This document shows positions 47,401-58,530 of a stretch of DNA of 64,000 nt, one piece after another. A program made the translations under genes and the position numbers. The DNA comes from Mastigamoeba balamuthi (Eukaryota; Evosea; Mastigamoebida; Mastigamoebidae): the NCBI GenBank assembly GCA_902651635.1, contig CACRSC010000020.1:299560-363559 (forward strand). The letters run 5' to 3'. Under the pieces are notes generated by a model. The model had not been told where the DNA came from and made no database searches. It saw only the letters and a program-made list of their open reading frames with translations. Positions within the stretch are counted from its first letter, which is position 1, and every line of letters begins with the position of its first letter.

Positions 47401-47414
47401 GGGGGCACGGCCAT
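41419..47414 (-). CDS. ABC transporter, ABCA subfamily, full-length (TMD-NBD-TMD-NBD)
   Basis: ATG 47414 gives a short cytosolic start (KNLRVQRRMK), then the first membrane helix (about 47165-47225), a large lumenal/extracellular loop with many N-x-S/T sites (about 46520-47000) and a helix cluster with the ABCA-like YLFMMGLRKGVFWASW (about 46330-46385). NBD1 has Walker A GPNGAGKTTT (about 45410), CPQFDLLYPNLTAREHLE, signature FSGGMRRK (about 45110) and Walker B VFLDEPTTGID (about 45050). A linker and the second membrane half follow (about 42700-44130). NBD2 has GPNGAGKTTT (about 42450), signature FSGGTRRK (about 42140) and LVLLDEPSTGMDP (about 41990). Both H-loops (TTHSME) are present. The stop is at 41419-41421. 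Several short introns are clear (about 42055-42125, 43000-43140, 43490-43600, 44690-44950, 46020-46145, 47015-47140, 47225-47340). ABCA proteins usually move lipids across membranes using ATP. All catalytic motifs are intact, so it should be active. Confidence 0.9.
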
Positions 47415-48725
47415 GGCTTGCGGGTGGGGGGTGGGCGCGCGGGTGAAGGCGCGGTTCTCGCAACTGGGCGACCACAACAACAAAAGGCAACAAGATACGG
47501 GAAGTTGGAAACATCGAGAAGATTCCCCGAAAAGATCTCTCGCCTGCCAGCATCTATCTGGGAGCTCGGATATTTCCCCAAAATAATAGATTCGGGCTCG
47601 CTAAGTTCCTCCTTTTGATTGCTTACTCGTCTCCCCTCACAAGCGAGGTGGGTCCGAGAATGACCGTCGCTTGGAGACGATGGGAATGCTGGGGAGACAA
47701 TAGAAGTGGACCCGATCTGCAGATCTGTGTCAAAGGCGAGTGAGCCCTCTGCGTCCTTTGCTCGCCGCAGCGCATTGTCTGCGCGCCCACTCGCCATCTG
47801 CCTGCTTCAGGAGATCAATGAAAGGTGGCGGAGCGCATAACCTGGGCTGGAACTCCGCCCTGGGCAGGGCACCGGAAATCGATGAATTCCGTCGAAATAA
47901 AGCTACGCTGGGCTCTGGCGCTGCGAGGCCCCTGGACGATATAGAGCACGAGCCCTGCTGACTCGTCAGTGCCGCACTTTTCGCCAGTATCGCCGTCCCC
48001 CGCAGTGAGGAGGGAATTGTGCTGCATGTTCAGCCACTGACAATACTGGGGCAGAGCAGTGCACCCAGCTGAGTCTTGGACACGCAGCCAGCCTCCGCAG
48101 CAGACACACGGACACGCCAGCCCCCTGTGCGAGCAAAGCTCCACCACGGTGTTGCCTCTCTGGCGGGCGCAAAACAGCAGCGGATCCGCAGCTTCTCATT
48201 TGGGAGGGGCAGAAATGGTCCATCATTTCTCCTGAATAACTCCTATTTTTGGAGCAGATGAACGGTGTCCTTCCAGGGCAACGCGAATCCCCAGCTTTGG
48301 CGTGGGATGTACTTGTTCTCCTTGGGTCCTGCAGTCGCCAGAGCACTTGTCGTACTCGGCGGAACCCGTCCCCTTGTTCAATTCACCCGCCCCCGCAAGA
48401 AATTCCTTCCTGCTTTACTTGTTACGCCATCGGGAATAAATCCACTAGGTACACGAAACAACACTGCGTGCCGCACCCCACACAGAGGGTTCTCATCACT
48501 GCGAGGCGGTGAGGTGTTCTCATGCTGGGGAACCGGCGGGGCATCTGCAAAAAAAACAGCAAATTCGGGGACAAAAAGAGCAAAACTCTCTACTTGAAAA
48601 GAACGCCAGGAAGTCACCCATCGAAGTGAAAAGGATGCAGAGGGTGTGAACGATGACGAGAAGCTGGCTAAAAGGGCAGCCGCCGGAGTTCAGGGTCATT
48701 TCAAAATAATCAGTGTGTCTGGCAG
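47415..48725. other. Divergent intergenic region, no supported gene
   Basis: About 1.3 kb between the ABCA start (minus) and the cyclase start (plus). Only short overlapping ORFs without family-like sequence are seen. It presumably holds both promoters. Confidence 0.4.
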
Positions 48726-51193
48726 ATGAAAAGGCAGAGCATCCAGTGTTTCCGTTTCAAGCTGGGCCTCGGCGGCCTCTGCGTGGCCCTCATCGCGGGC
48801 TCGGTGATCGTGTCGGTGGTCCCGCAGTGGGTCGTGTGGTACGTGCAGGCCAATGCGAGCACGCGCGACGTCAGCCGCGACCTCATCGGCGAGATCGCCA
48901 ACAAGGTGATGGTGGCCCTCGAGATGACCATCAGCCAGGCCGAGCAGATCGCCTCGGAGCTCGTCCTCATCGCCCAGGCCTCCCCTGGCGCCTGCTCCGA
49001 CGACTCCAACGTCTCTGGCGCGCTCGTACAGAGCCGCTGGCGCGACTACTTCAACAAGGTCAGCCTCGCCGAGCGATCGGGCTGGGCCATCGTCGCCGCG
49101 GACAGGTTCGGGTCGACCGTCTGCATCTTCGGCCATCCGCCCGAGTTCCAGTGGAAGGCCCGGCCCGGGATGCCGCTCTACGTGTACGTGCGCTGCTCAG
49201 AAGCGAACTCGACTGGAAGTGAAAACCCGATGCCTAAATGTCACCATAAATGCATGCAAACCCGAGCAGAAACGAGGTGGTGACAAACACGGACAACGGG
49301 ACCATCGACCTGGGGGCGCTCAAGAGCACGACGGCGTCGTTCAACGTGTTCACGCGCCCGTGGTACTCTGTGGCCGTCAGCAACCCGGGGAAGCTGATGT
49401 GGGGCCGCTTCTACATCGGCATCCCCGCGGGCAGGCAGCTCATCGCCGTCAGCAAGTCGCACGGGTCGCTCCGGGAGCCCAACAGGACCTGCGGCATGCG
49501 CGGCGTGCTCATGTCCGTCACGGGCTGGCAGCAGTTCCTGCGCCAGCAGCAGATCGGCAAGACGGGCCACGTGTGGCTCATCGAGTCGGACACGATGCTG
49601 CTCTTCTCGACGACGCGCAACGCGTCGCTCTTCATCGGCAACACGGCCCAGCGCGTCTTCGCGGCCAACAGCACCGACTCAATGACGCGCGACGTCGGGC
49701 GGTACATCCAGAGGGCCACGGCGGGCGGGGGGTCGGTGCCCGGCGACGTCAGCATCGTGCGCATCGGGGGCAAGGACTGCCAGGTGCTCGTGAGCCTCGT
49801 GCGCATACACCCCGAGACGGGGTTCGCGCCCATGTACTACGTCGTGGCCATCCCCGTCGACGACTACTGGGGCGCCATCGCCAGGGGCATCGTCGTGACG
49901 GTGAGCATCACCGTCGTGCTCTTCGTCTTCTCGCTGGTCGTCGCCATCGTCGCGGGCATCGCGTTCGTCTCGCGCCCGCTCGTGCGGACCTCCAAGACCA
50001 TCTCGCGGCTCTCGTGCCTCAACATGGAGGACCTCGCCGTCGTCTCGGGCCACAAGCTGCCCTCGTACCGCGACAGGCTGCCGCCGACCAAGTCCGAGGT
50101 CGACGTCTACGCGCCCCTCCACAAGAGCCGCTCGGCCTCGGGCACCGAGTCCGAGGGCAGCATCGCCAAGTTCAGCGGCAGCCACCTGCTGGCCGAGGTC
50201 AGCGACCTGCTGGTCTCTGCCAGCAAGATGGCCGAGTCGCTGTACGCGGTGGGGCGCTACGTCAGCATGGACCTCTGCTCGTGGATCATCGAGAACCGCG
50301 TCGTCGAAATGCCGCTGTCGCCCAAGACCATCACGGCGCTGTTCTGCGACATCCAGGGCTCGACGGCCATGATCGACCGCAGCAAGCGCGAGGGCACGAT
50401 GGCCGAGTTCGGGCGCATGCTCAACGAGCTGCTGACGACGCTGGCCAACGTCGCCAAGCGCCACGGCGGCTACATCGACAAGCTGATGGGCGACGAGGTG
50501 ATGGCCATCTTCAACGCCCCGTACGAGTGCCGCGACCACCAGCTCCACGCCTGCGCCGCGGCCCTGCGTATGCACGACGCCGTCGCCGAGCTCTGCCGCT
50601 CGTGGGACGAGCTCGGCCTCTACCGCTCCTTCCAGCGCCCGCGCGTGCGCACCGGCGTCGCGGCGGGCGAGGTCCTCATCGGCGACATCGGCGCGTTCGG
50701 AACGCTGACCAACTTCACGGCCATCGGGGACACCGTCTGCATCGCGGCGCGCCTACAGAGCGCCGCCAAGGTCCTGGACCCAGAGGGCATGGGAATCCTC
50801 GTTACGGGCGACACGTGGGCCGCGGCCAGCTCGCAGGCGGGCGCGGAGGAGCTCGTGGCGCGCACAGTCGGATGCATCAAGCTGCGCGGGCCCGACAGGC
50901 CGATGCTAGTCTCGACGATCATGGGCAAGAGGGGCAACTTCGGCGAGGCCGAGCTCGAGGCGATGAGGACGTTCGACAGCGCCATGGAGCTGTTCCACAA
51001 GTGCGAGTGGGCCGAGTGCGCGGCGGTGCTCAGGGGCATCGAGGTGCCGCAGGGCAGGGACGCGGTGCTCAACGATGCGCAGGCCATCATCAGCGCCGCC
51101 CAGAGCAACATGGCGCATCCCGACCAAGCGTCCAACGTCACGCACGACCTCTCGGGTGACATGGCGACCAAGACCGTGCAGCACGCTTGCTGA
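48726..51193 (+). CDS. Membrane class III nucleotide cyclase with extracellular sensor domain
   Basis: ATG 48726. Membrane helix 1 is at residues about 13-39, followed by an extracellular region of about 315 residues resembling a Cache/PAS-like sensor. Helix 2 (about 49885-49975) leads to a linker, then the cyclase domain (about 50320-50840). Key segments are FCDIQGST (metal Asp), KLMGDEVMAIF (second metal Asp and a Lys typical of adenine recognition), GVAAGEVLIGDIG and FTAIGDTVCIAARL. In the last, the Arg that stabilises the transition state is present, but the usual Asn (VNxAxR) is Cys. One intron is needed; the best phase-consistent choice is about 49190-49276. The protein is about 790 residues. 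By the Lys it is more likely an adenylyl than a guanylyl cyclase. It probably works as a homodimer, since one domain carries both metal and purine residues. Confidence 0.85.
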
Positions 51194-51652
51194 AACTCCC
51201 CCGTGTGACTCGAAAAATGAATAATCATGTACTGGGTTTTTTCAATACCACAGCAATCAAACAAGCCAGTCTCGCAGAGCATCAGCAGCCACCAACCAAG
51301 ACTCTTTGCGGTGGCTCTTCTCTGTCCCCTCCAACACAGCCCGTCCGAGGGGTCACCGGAAGTAACAACATAGCCACCCCCGGGCCCGCTGGGGCCGATA
51401 GACTGACCGCTCTTAACAGAGGACGGGAAGGGAGCTTCAGTCCATTCTTATAACACACAACGGGGAGCGGTGTGCAAGGGTAAGCTGTGCTGGTATTGAC
51501 CCGGCAGGGCAGAAAGCGATTGGCCGGCCAACGGCACGCAAATGCGCGCCACACAGCAGCCGGCGGCTTCGCTCAGGCCAGCGCGACGGCGCGAGAGCAG
51601 CAAGAGGGCAACCAGCCAGGGCGGGGCGGGGCGTTCCGACGCAGCGAGGGGG
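51194..51652. other. Convergent 3' intergenic region
   Basis: About 460 bp between the cyclase stop and the U1-70K stop. Nothing recognisable is present. Confidence 0.35.
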
Positions 51653-53684
51653 TCACTTGGACTCAGTCTTGACGTAGGGGGAGTGCCTGGAGTGGTTCCC
51701 GTACCCGCAGGGCCGATGCGAGGCACGGAGGGGCTGTCGTCAGAACGGAGCGGCGCAAAAGAGCGGGCGGCGCGGGACAACTCCGGGGAGGGAGCGGGGA
51801 GCGGAGGGGGAGCGAAGGTGAGGAGCAGCATGCATGAGGGCGCTCCTCTGCTTACCCTCCTCGCTCCTCGTCCGAGTGTGACAGACCGCCAAGCCCACAG
51901 GGCCCAATGCAACGCACAACCAGAGGCGCCTCTTTCACAAGCCGCGCGGGGGGCAGCGGAGGGGAGGGCGAGACGTACGCACACGCAGAGGCGGCGGGGA
52001 GGAGGGCAGAGGGTAGAGGGAGGGGAAGCAGAGAAGCGGGAAGGGAGACGAGGAGGTGGGAGGGAGAGAGCTTGCGGTGTACCTGACGTCGGGCTTGTCG
52101 TGGTCGCGATCCACGAGGTCCGACGTGCGCCTGCGCTCGCTGCGGTCGCGGTCGCTGCGGTCCCTCTCCCTGTCGCGGTCGCTGCGGTCGCGGTCACTGC
52201 GGTCCCTCTCCCTGTCGCGGTCGCTGCGGTCCCTCTCGCGGTCCCTGTCGCCGCGGTCCCTCTCGCGGTCCCCGCGGTCCCCGCGGTCGCTGCGGCGGGA
52301 CTCGCGCTCGCGCTGGTACTCGCGCTCCCTCTCGCGCTCGCGCTCGTACTCGCGCTCACGCTCCCTCTCACGCTCGCGCTCGCGGTCCCTCTCGCGGTCG
52401 CGCTCCCTCTGGCGCTCCCTCTCCCTCGCCTCCTCGGCCCTGCAGTGGCGGGCCCAAGTGAGCAAACGGGCCAAGTGCGGGGGTGACGACGCATGGAAGC
52501 ATCCAGCGCAGCACATAGGAGTGCGGTGCAGAGCAGGAGCTGTGTGCAGAGTAAGAGAACGGAGCTCAGAGAGTGCAGAGCCGAGGGGAAGCGAGCAGCG
52601 AGAGCGCAGCGCAGCACAGGAGTGCAGTGCACCGCGACACAGGCGGTCGGGAAAGAGGCATTCGCAAGGCAAAGAGGAAGGGGAGAGAGAGAGCACGGGA
52701 GCGAGGAGGGGGGCGGGCAGGGGAGCAGCGGACTTCTCGAGTGTCTTGCGGTCCGCACGCGCGAGGCCCAGGCCGCCCCCGAAGCGGCGGGGCAGCCACC
52801 CGCGGACGGTCCTGCCGCGCTCTATGTCCACAAGCACGCGCCTGTCGTCGATCCTGCGGCCGTTGGCGTTCTTGTACGCGTCTGGGCGGGGCAGTGCGCT
52901 CAGCACGAGATATCGCGAAGATATTTCCCCTCGTGGAATCGGAACCCAGAAATATCTGATGGGTAACGCACTGTGCATGTCGCGGTCGCGCTCGTACTCG
53001 ATGAAGGCGTAGCCGCGCGACTTGCCCGTCGTGGTGTCGGTGACAATGTGGATCTTGGAGGCAAACGGTCCGCTGGGTCAGTCAAACGAGAAGCCGAGCG
53101 GGGGAGGCATGCCCGCTTGCCTGCTTGATCGGCCCGTACACCTCGAACTCCCTCCTCAGCCTCTCCTCGTCGGTCTTGTAGTTCTGTGCGTCCCTCCTCC
53201 CCCGTCAGGAGAACGCAGGAGAACGCAATCGCAAAAATCAACAAATTCAAACCAAATTTAAATCCAAACTAAAATCTAATCGGAGAATCCGAATCGAATC
53301 AACTGACGCGATGGAGGGGAGGAAAAGCACGGGGGAGGCAGCGCGCACGAGGCGGGCGACGAAGAGGGTCTTGTAGGCGTCAGCGGTGGCCTCTGCGTTC
53401 TTCTGGGGGTCCCAGCCGCCCAGGGCCTCGGCGATCTTCGCGGCCTGCGTGGCCTGGCGCTCCCTGCTCCGCCGCTCCTTGCGCTCCGCCTTGCTCTCGG
53501 CCGCCTGCGCGGTCCCCGAGGCCGCGGGCTGCGCGCCGGGGGCCCCGGCGTCGGCGAAGCGGTCGGCAAAGGCGGCGAGGCCGCTGTACGAGGGCATCCG
53601 GCGCTTCTCGGGCGGCGGCAGGAACGGCAGCGGGTCGCGCGGCGCGAACATCGCCAGCAGCTGCGGGGGGAGGTACTGCGTCAT
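51653..53684 (-). CDS. SNRNP70: U1 small nuclear ribonucleoprotein 70 kDa (U1-70K)
   Basis: The ATG is at 53684. The N-terminus (FLPP-like [21 protein letters not shown]) matches the conserved U1-70K tail that contacts U1 snRNP. The RRM has RNP2 TLFVARL and RNP1 SRGYAFIEY, followed by [19 protein letters not shown] and [11 protein letters not shown], the family signature after the RRM. Exons are 53349-53684, 53121-53183, 52972-53053, 52734-52881 and 52083-52439. The last of these encodes an RE/RD/RS dipeptide-rich domain. A final exon is most likely near 51653-51730, ending in [16 protein letters not shown], but its splice is unresolved. The intron after exon 2 has a GC donor (CAG/GCAAGC). 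The protein recognises 5' splice sites as part of U1 snRNP in the nucleus. Confidence 0.9.
52100..52435. repeat. Low-complexity coding repeat (Arg-Glu/Arg-Asp/Arg-Ser dipeptides)
   Basis: Degenerate hexamer repeats encode the RE/RD/RS domain of U1-70K on the minus strand. The long Ser/Arg ORF seen on the plus strand here is a shadow of it. Confidence 0.8.
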
Positions 53685-53779
53685 TCTCGCTCGCGGTGGG
53701 GTGGCGCGCGCTGCTGGGGGGGTGGATTGGGCTGGTGGTCCCGCCGGCGCGCGTTGTTAAGAAGAATCTGGGCGCTGAT

Positions 53780-53797
53780 GTCACGGGAGATATTCTC
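53780..53797 (-). promoter_or_regulatory. Recurrent upstream motif (copy 3)
   Basis: The plus strand reads GTCACGGGAGATATTCTC about 100 bp upstream of the U1-70K ATG. It closely matches TCACGGAAGATATTATT upstream of Trm10 and CCACGGGATAATATCTC upstream of the coiled-coil gene. Confidence 0.4.
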
Positions 53798-54850
53798 GGC
53801 GAGATTCTTTTTGGTGAAAAATCTCTTGGCTGAGTGAATCTTGGCGGGCGCAGCGGCAGGCGACGTGGTGCTCTTCCCGCTGTGCGCCTCTGCCGCCATG
53901 TGCCGCAGGTACATGACAACAAAGGGAGCACAAAAAAAGGAGGCAACAGAAACACAAGCAGTTCTGCTTTGTGATTTGTTCCACCAGCGCCGCCGTGGAC
54001 ACTCAACGCCGATGCCCGCCACCGCCGCCTCCCCCCGCCGCGCCCGCCCACGTGTTCTGCTGCACGGGGCCTGATTGGGTGCAACTAGTTATAAACACAG
54101 TGAGAGACGGAGAGAGGGGAGAAGGAGCAGAGGACAGCATGAGGGACCACTCAGAACAAAGTGCGCAGACTGCAGCAGCAGCTGCGACGCAGCATATGAC
54201 AGCAAGCCCTTCCCTGGGGGCAGGGGCTCGGGCACCCAGGGCCGCGCCGCGGTGTGTGGCTCTGCGGCTCCGCGCCAGGCACCGCCCGGGGCCGGGGGGC
54301 CGGTCAAGCAATCGGGGACAATCGGGGAGGGGGGCAGTCGCGTCCCGAGAGGTATCTGGTGCCCCGGCCCCGCTGGCAGTGCCAGGGCCCCTGTGGCGCA
54401 CAGCGGCACAGGCAGCACAGCACACACAGCACGGCCCAGCAGCATGCCCTGCACAGCAGCAGCACGCCGCGCCACGCTGCCCCCCACTTGCGGTGTGTGG
54501 GCGTTTTTGTCTCTTCGGTTTTCATCACCGTGGCCAACCCGATAAAAAAAAGGAAGAAAAAGGAAGAAGCAAAGAGCAACAGAGCGCGCACACACACCCC
54601 CCGAGCATCGCACACACACGCGGAGGGCTGCCCCGTCAACCGGAGCTCACCCAGTCCCGCCACTGACGGCGAGGTGCGGCAGGTCGATCTCTCCGCTACC
54701 TGCACACAAAGTGTGAGGGCCGATATTTGGCCGAGGAAGAAGTATCCCCCGGAGATATTGTCCCAATATCAGCGTGCGTGTGCTGCTGGGCTCCGTGTGC
54801 CTGCGGGGCCTACGACACGGGCCCCGCCTCTCGCCTCGGTCGCCTGGTCT
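53798..54850. other. Intergenic, no supported gene
   Basis: About 1 kb with overlapping low-complexity ORFs only. A GAGATATTGTCCCAATATC palindrome-like element lies at about 54753-54772. Confidence 0.35.
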
Positions 54851-57400
54851 CTCTCACTGACTCTATTTAAATAAAATAGGGTCAGAACCTGCCGTCTTAT
54901 GCAGCTGTTGCTCTCACCTTCCTTCCAACACCGAAAAAAAGAGTGTCTACATCACAGTCTGCCATTGCGTCGTGTGGCGAAGATTTTTTTCGCAATTGTG
55001 GCGAAAACTAAAAATGGCTGAGCTGTTGAGTGCCCCGGGCATCCGGAGGGTGCTTGAGCGCTCCATCACCCATGATGTCCTCGAGGAGATCGTGGCCTAT
55101 GTTCACAGCAAGAAGCTGCACCTCTGGGCTGTGGTTGCGGTGAAGAGGGACAACAGGCAAACAAGATGATGGGTGCATCACGGCATGGATTCAGATGTGG
55201 CCATTTGATATTGGTGAAGGCAGGCACATCCATACTCACCAGTGACCATGCAACCTTTGCAAAGAAGGAGATGTTCATTAGTGGCACGAACACAGGGACA
55301 CTCTTCCTTCAGAAGAACACGTACCCTGCAGGAGAAGCCACAGGGCACACAGATCAGCATTAGAAGGACCGTTTCCTGGGTCATATTATGGCTCAGTGGC
55401 AATCTCGCCAGCCACCAGGCAATGGCAGGGCTTGAGATGAAGCCAAAACATGACTTCTGCTATCTTTGTAAGGCAGATAATAGAAGGCAGCCAGAGGATG
55501 GAATGGAGTTCGTGCATCACTTACTGAGCAACTTCAGAGATGAACAGAGAGCACATGGTACTGTATTCCCACTGATCTCACTATTCATTCCCCTTGAGCA
55601 TCATATCCCGTGCCTGCTGCACCTGCAAATGTCAATTGCTAGGCAGCTCGTCAAGCACATTATCCAGACAGCAGGGCAAGTCTTCATACTGCGAGGGTTG
55701 GACATCAATAAACTCCTCAAGTAAGCGGATCTCACCATATACAGTCATAATATGAAGCACAGGTTCTCTAGGCTAAGGGATGGTCAAACGTCCATAAATG
55801 GCAAGGACTCACAATGGCTGATGGAGGCTTGGCCAGAGGACATAGCACCACTTGAGAATGCAAGCCCACAGTGTGTCTCACCTACCTTTGCAGTTATCAG
55901 TTGTATGAATATGACATTGTATGCATTATCTGTGATCTGAATCCAGCCAGACGATTAAGATGCCTATTACAAAGTCGTTAGCAGTCGTTCTTGCTGAGAA
56001 CTGGAACATTGCATTTAATTGACCTGAGGATGACAACATTCATATATTGTGCTGCAACCTGGACATACCTCCCTAGTCCCACAATACACTGGCCCCTCCA
56101 AAACACACCACTCACTGTAACTTCCCCTTCTTCCCTCCCAGGCTTCCCTGGCCTGAAAGGGCTCTCTCACTGGCAGCAGAATGTGTAACCTAATATTTCA
56201 TTTCATTTTCCCGAGATTCATTCAAGATTTCATGATTCACCCCTGCCACATTAGCATGTAAAAAAAGCACTGCACTTTTTGGTGGACCTGTTTTTCCCTG
56301 TTGGCTCTTTTAAGTGAACTGAACAATAAATTTCTGGCTTGCAGAACCTCTAACAGTTGTAAAGAGATAGTATTTGTGGGACAGAAACAGAGTTGAATTG
56401 TTTTATTTATCACTCTTCTTCTCCAGCTCATGAGCAAGGTCTTTGGTAAATGCTGTCTGTGTACTCATCCTGATCTGAGGTAAAGGCCCCCAACACATTT
56501 CGGAGATGCTCTGTAAGTTGAGTGCAATACACATTTCCGACTTCTGAAGGGCATAAAGCATGCCACTCTTCATTCTGCTCTACAGTAAGATAAGACTCAA
56601 ATACAACTTAAGAAGCTTGCCTGAAGGGATCAGGAACCGGGCAAGCAGGCAGACCAGTTCCCTGGGTCTTCTTGCTAGATTGTGGCCCTGTCTTATTTTT
56701 ATTCTTTTTTGCTCCTGGAGCCTTTGAAGTTTGAGGGCAGTTACATTGCTGTGAGAAAATCAAGCCATCAATTCTGCTCAGACACACCCCATAGCACTGC
56801 AAGCTGTCCTGAGATCCAGTTACTCCCATGGGCGAACCCGGTTCACAATGAAAGCCAGAGCAGAAGGATATGAGAGTTGAGCTCCAAGATAGGTGACTAC
56901 TTGCCCATTGTTTTCAAACATCCATCTGTCATGTGTCATTAGTACTGGTGCGCTAGTTCGAGATGGCCTGGACCTCGACCATGTGGGTGGGGCAGCACTG
57001 TATCTCGTCGAACAGGAACCACTTGAGAACGTGAGGCTCGAGCGGCTGAGGAACCCAGGCGTAAGCTGCACTGCCCCTGCCAGCCTCATTATGTGCAGCG
57101 TCCTCCCGTGGCAGAGCCATGGACATCACGACCCTGTGCTCACCACAGAAGAGAACAGGCCAGTGTGGTACACAGGTGTGCCAACCGACGCCGGCGCCGA
57201 ACCGGAGCTGCCGAGGAGCGCAACTGGGGGTGGCTCTGCAGCTGCACTGTGCGAGCGCACAGGCTACACTGACATGGCACGGGAGCTGCGGTGGGCTCCG
57301 TGGGCTGGGGCCTGGAGGAGGCACGAGGCGGTGGCGGCGGCCGTGTGCGAGGGGGGCCGCGACGGCCACTGCCGATACGTGTACCCCGAGCACCTAGAGC
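54850..57400. other. A+T-richer island 2
   Basis: GC falls sharply after about 54850 and rises again near 57100. Short coding-like stretches are present but broken by stops. It resembles island 1 in composition, though I saw no shared protein sequence. Confidence 0.4.
55014..55724 (+). pseudogene. Broken coding-like region, possibly derived from a mobile element
   Basis: Coding-like stretches are LERSITHDVLEEIVAYVHS (about 55014-55166) and, after stops, KHDFCYLCKADN...VFPLISLFIPLEHHIPCLLH (about 55440-55720). The second has a C-x-x-C pair followed by a hydrophobic FPLI...IPxLLHL block. This loosely recalls unannotated proteins linked to eukaryotic transposons, but I cannot name the family. 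The frames are not continuous, so this is either a spliced gene or a decayed one. Confidence 0.25.
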
Positions 57401-57549
57401 ACCTGTCGGGGCGCAGATATTCTTGTCGCGCGTACTTCTCAAGCACAATTCCCGCGTTCCTGGGCCCTTCCAGGCACGATTTCCACGTTCGCGGGTCCTT
57501 CCAGGCACAATTCCCACGTTCGTGGGTCCTTCTCAGGCACAGATATTAA
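56893..57549 (+). CDS. Uncertain ORF of 218 codons
   Basis: This frame is open across the edge of island 2. It contains GLDLDHVGGAALYLVEQEP and LEHLSGRRYSC, with no recognised domain. The opposite strand is also open over much of it, so coding status is doubtful. The 3' end runs into the tandem repeat at 57441. Confidence 0.2.
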   Translation: MTTCPLFSNIHLSCVISTGALVRDGLDLDHVGGAALYLVEQEPLENVRLERLRNPGVSCTAPASLIMCSVLPWQSHGHHDPVLTTEENRPVWYTGVPTDAGAEPELPRSATGGGSAAALCERTGYTDMARELRWAPWAGAWRRHEAVAAAVCEGGRDGHCRYVYPEHLEHLSGRRYSCRAYFSSTIPAFLGPSRHDFHVRGSFQAQFPRSWVLLRHRY

Positions 57550-57568
57550 TTTCGTGGGTACTTCTCAG
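57441..57568. repeat. Degenerate tandem repeat, about 4 x 31-32 bp
   Basis: Successive units follow the pattern CACAATTCCCACGTTCGTGG, then GTCCTTC[CT]AGG. The third unit (about 57504) is the cleanest and the fourth is the most diverged. Confidence 0.65.
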
Positions 57569-57599
57569 GCACCTCACTGTACCCAGACCGAGATATTTC

Positions 57600-58230
57600 T
57601 CCGGAGTTTCTCAGCCCCTGATATTTTCCGTTCCCGTTCCCGTCCTCTCGTCACCAGCGACTGTGCGCCTGCAGAAGGCACTGCTCGCCTCCAGCAGCCA
57701 GCAGGGCAGCGGCCCGTCGAGCACGAGTCGAGGCTAGTCGGCGCTGCTGCCAGAGGACCAGCGCAGGCAGTTGCAAGGACGGGCTCAATGAGGACGCGCT
57801 GCGGTCCGTGCAGCGCGGCGCTGCAGCAGAAGCTGCGGGTGGAGGAGGCAGCCCGACGGGGGCGCGTCGACGGTCGCTGCAGCCCTACGACGAGGTGTTC
57901 CTGCAGTGCCGCGACGCGCTGCAGCGGGTCGAGTGCGTCGAGTGCAAGAGCGGCCTTTGCGAGAATTCAAACATGGCGGTTCATTTGCTCCCCTCAGGTT
58001 CACACCCCCAGCACAGAAACATCCAACACTGAACCTGGCGAGCACTACGAAGCCAGGAGAGAACCCCTGCACGCGACTTGACCTGGCATACAAATCAGAG
58101 CAAACGCCGTTCAAGGCTCAACACCAGCTCGCACGGATCTAAGCGGCGAAGAACACCGACCGGTGCACAGTGAATTTACAGAGCACATACAACAATTGCT
58201 CGGTGTGTGGCGGCGAAAAGAAAAAAAAAG
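57600..58230. other. GC-rich stretch with possible gene fragment
   Basis: One plus-strand frame (about 57780-57965) reads YDEVFLQCRDALQRVECVE with several Cys, which looks protein-like, but it is short and not bounded by clear splice signals. No function can be given. Confidence 0.2.
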
Positions 58231-58232
58231 AG

Positions 58233-58530
58233 GGCTGCAGTTACTGTGCCTGGCTGACCGTGGCCAGGTGGCTGTCTTGCGACCAGTGTGGGGCGACTTC
58301 GCTGCTGGCCGTGGAGCTGCGGGGATGGTGCTTACGATCCTGGCTGCCCACTGCTCAGCCAGGTGGCCGTGCTTCGCCACCACCCCCACAACCCCACAGC
58401 GATATTCCCCTGTATCTCATCTCCAAAATCTTGCCATCCCGCGTCCGCCAAAACCGATTATGGGACACCCCCTCACAACCTGTTCGCACAGCCCAGAGAG
58501 TGGACAATTGATATCCTGCAAAGAACGATG
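58233..58530 (+). repeat. Long inverted repeat, left arm
   Basis: About 298 bp starting GGCTGCAGTTACTGTGCC. It is nearly identical to the reverse complement of 60612-60910, with only a few substitutions. Confidence 0.9.

Noticed and set aside
49219-51159. Second long plus-strand ORF overlapping the cyclase in another frame
   Set aside because: Arg/His/Gly-rich out-of-frame reading; the other frame contains all cyclase motifs.
52056-53012. Plus-strand Ser/Arg repeat protein resembling an SR splicing factor
   Set aside because: It is the complement of the U1-70K RE/RD domain; the minus strand has the RRM and conserved N-terminus.
53681-54022. Short minus-strand ORF upstream of U1-70K as a separate gene
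   Set aside because: It overlaps the U1-70K start and the shared upstream motif; it has no recognisable domain and is more likely promoter and 5' UTR.
57441-57568. CRISPR-like array
   Set aside because: The units are directly adjacent with no unique spacers, degenerate, and lie in eukaryotic DNA.
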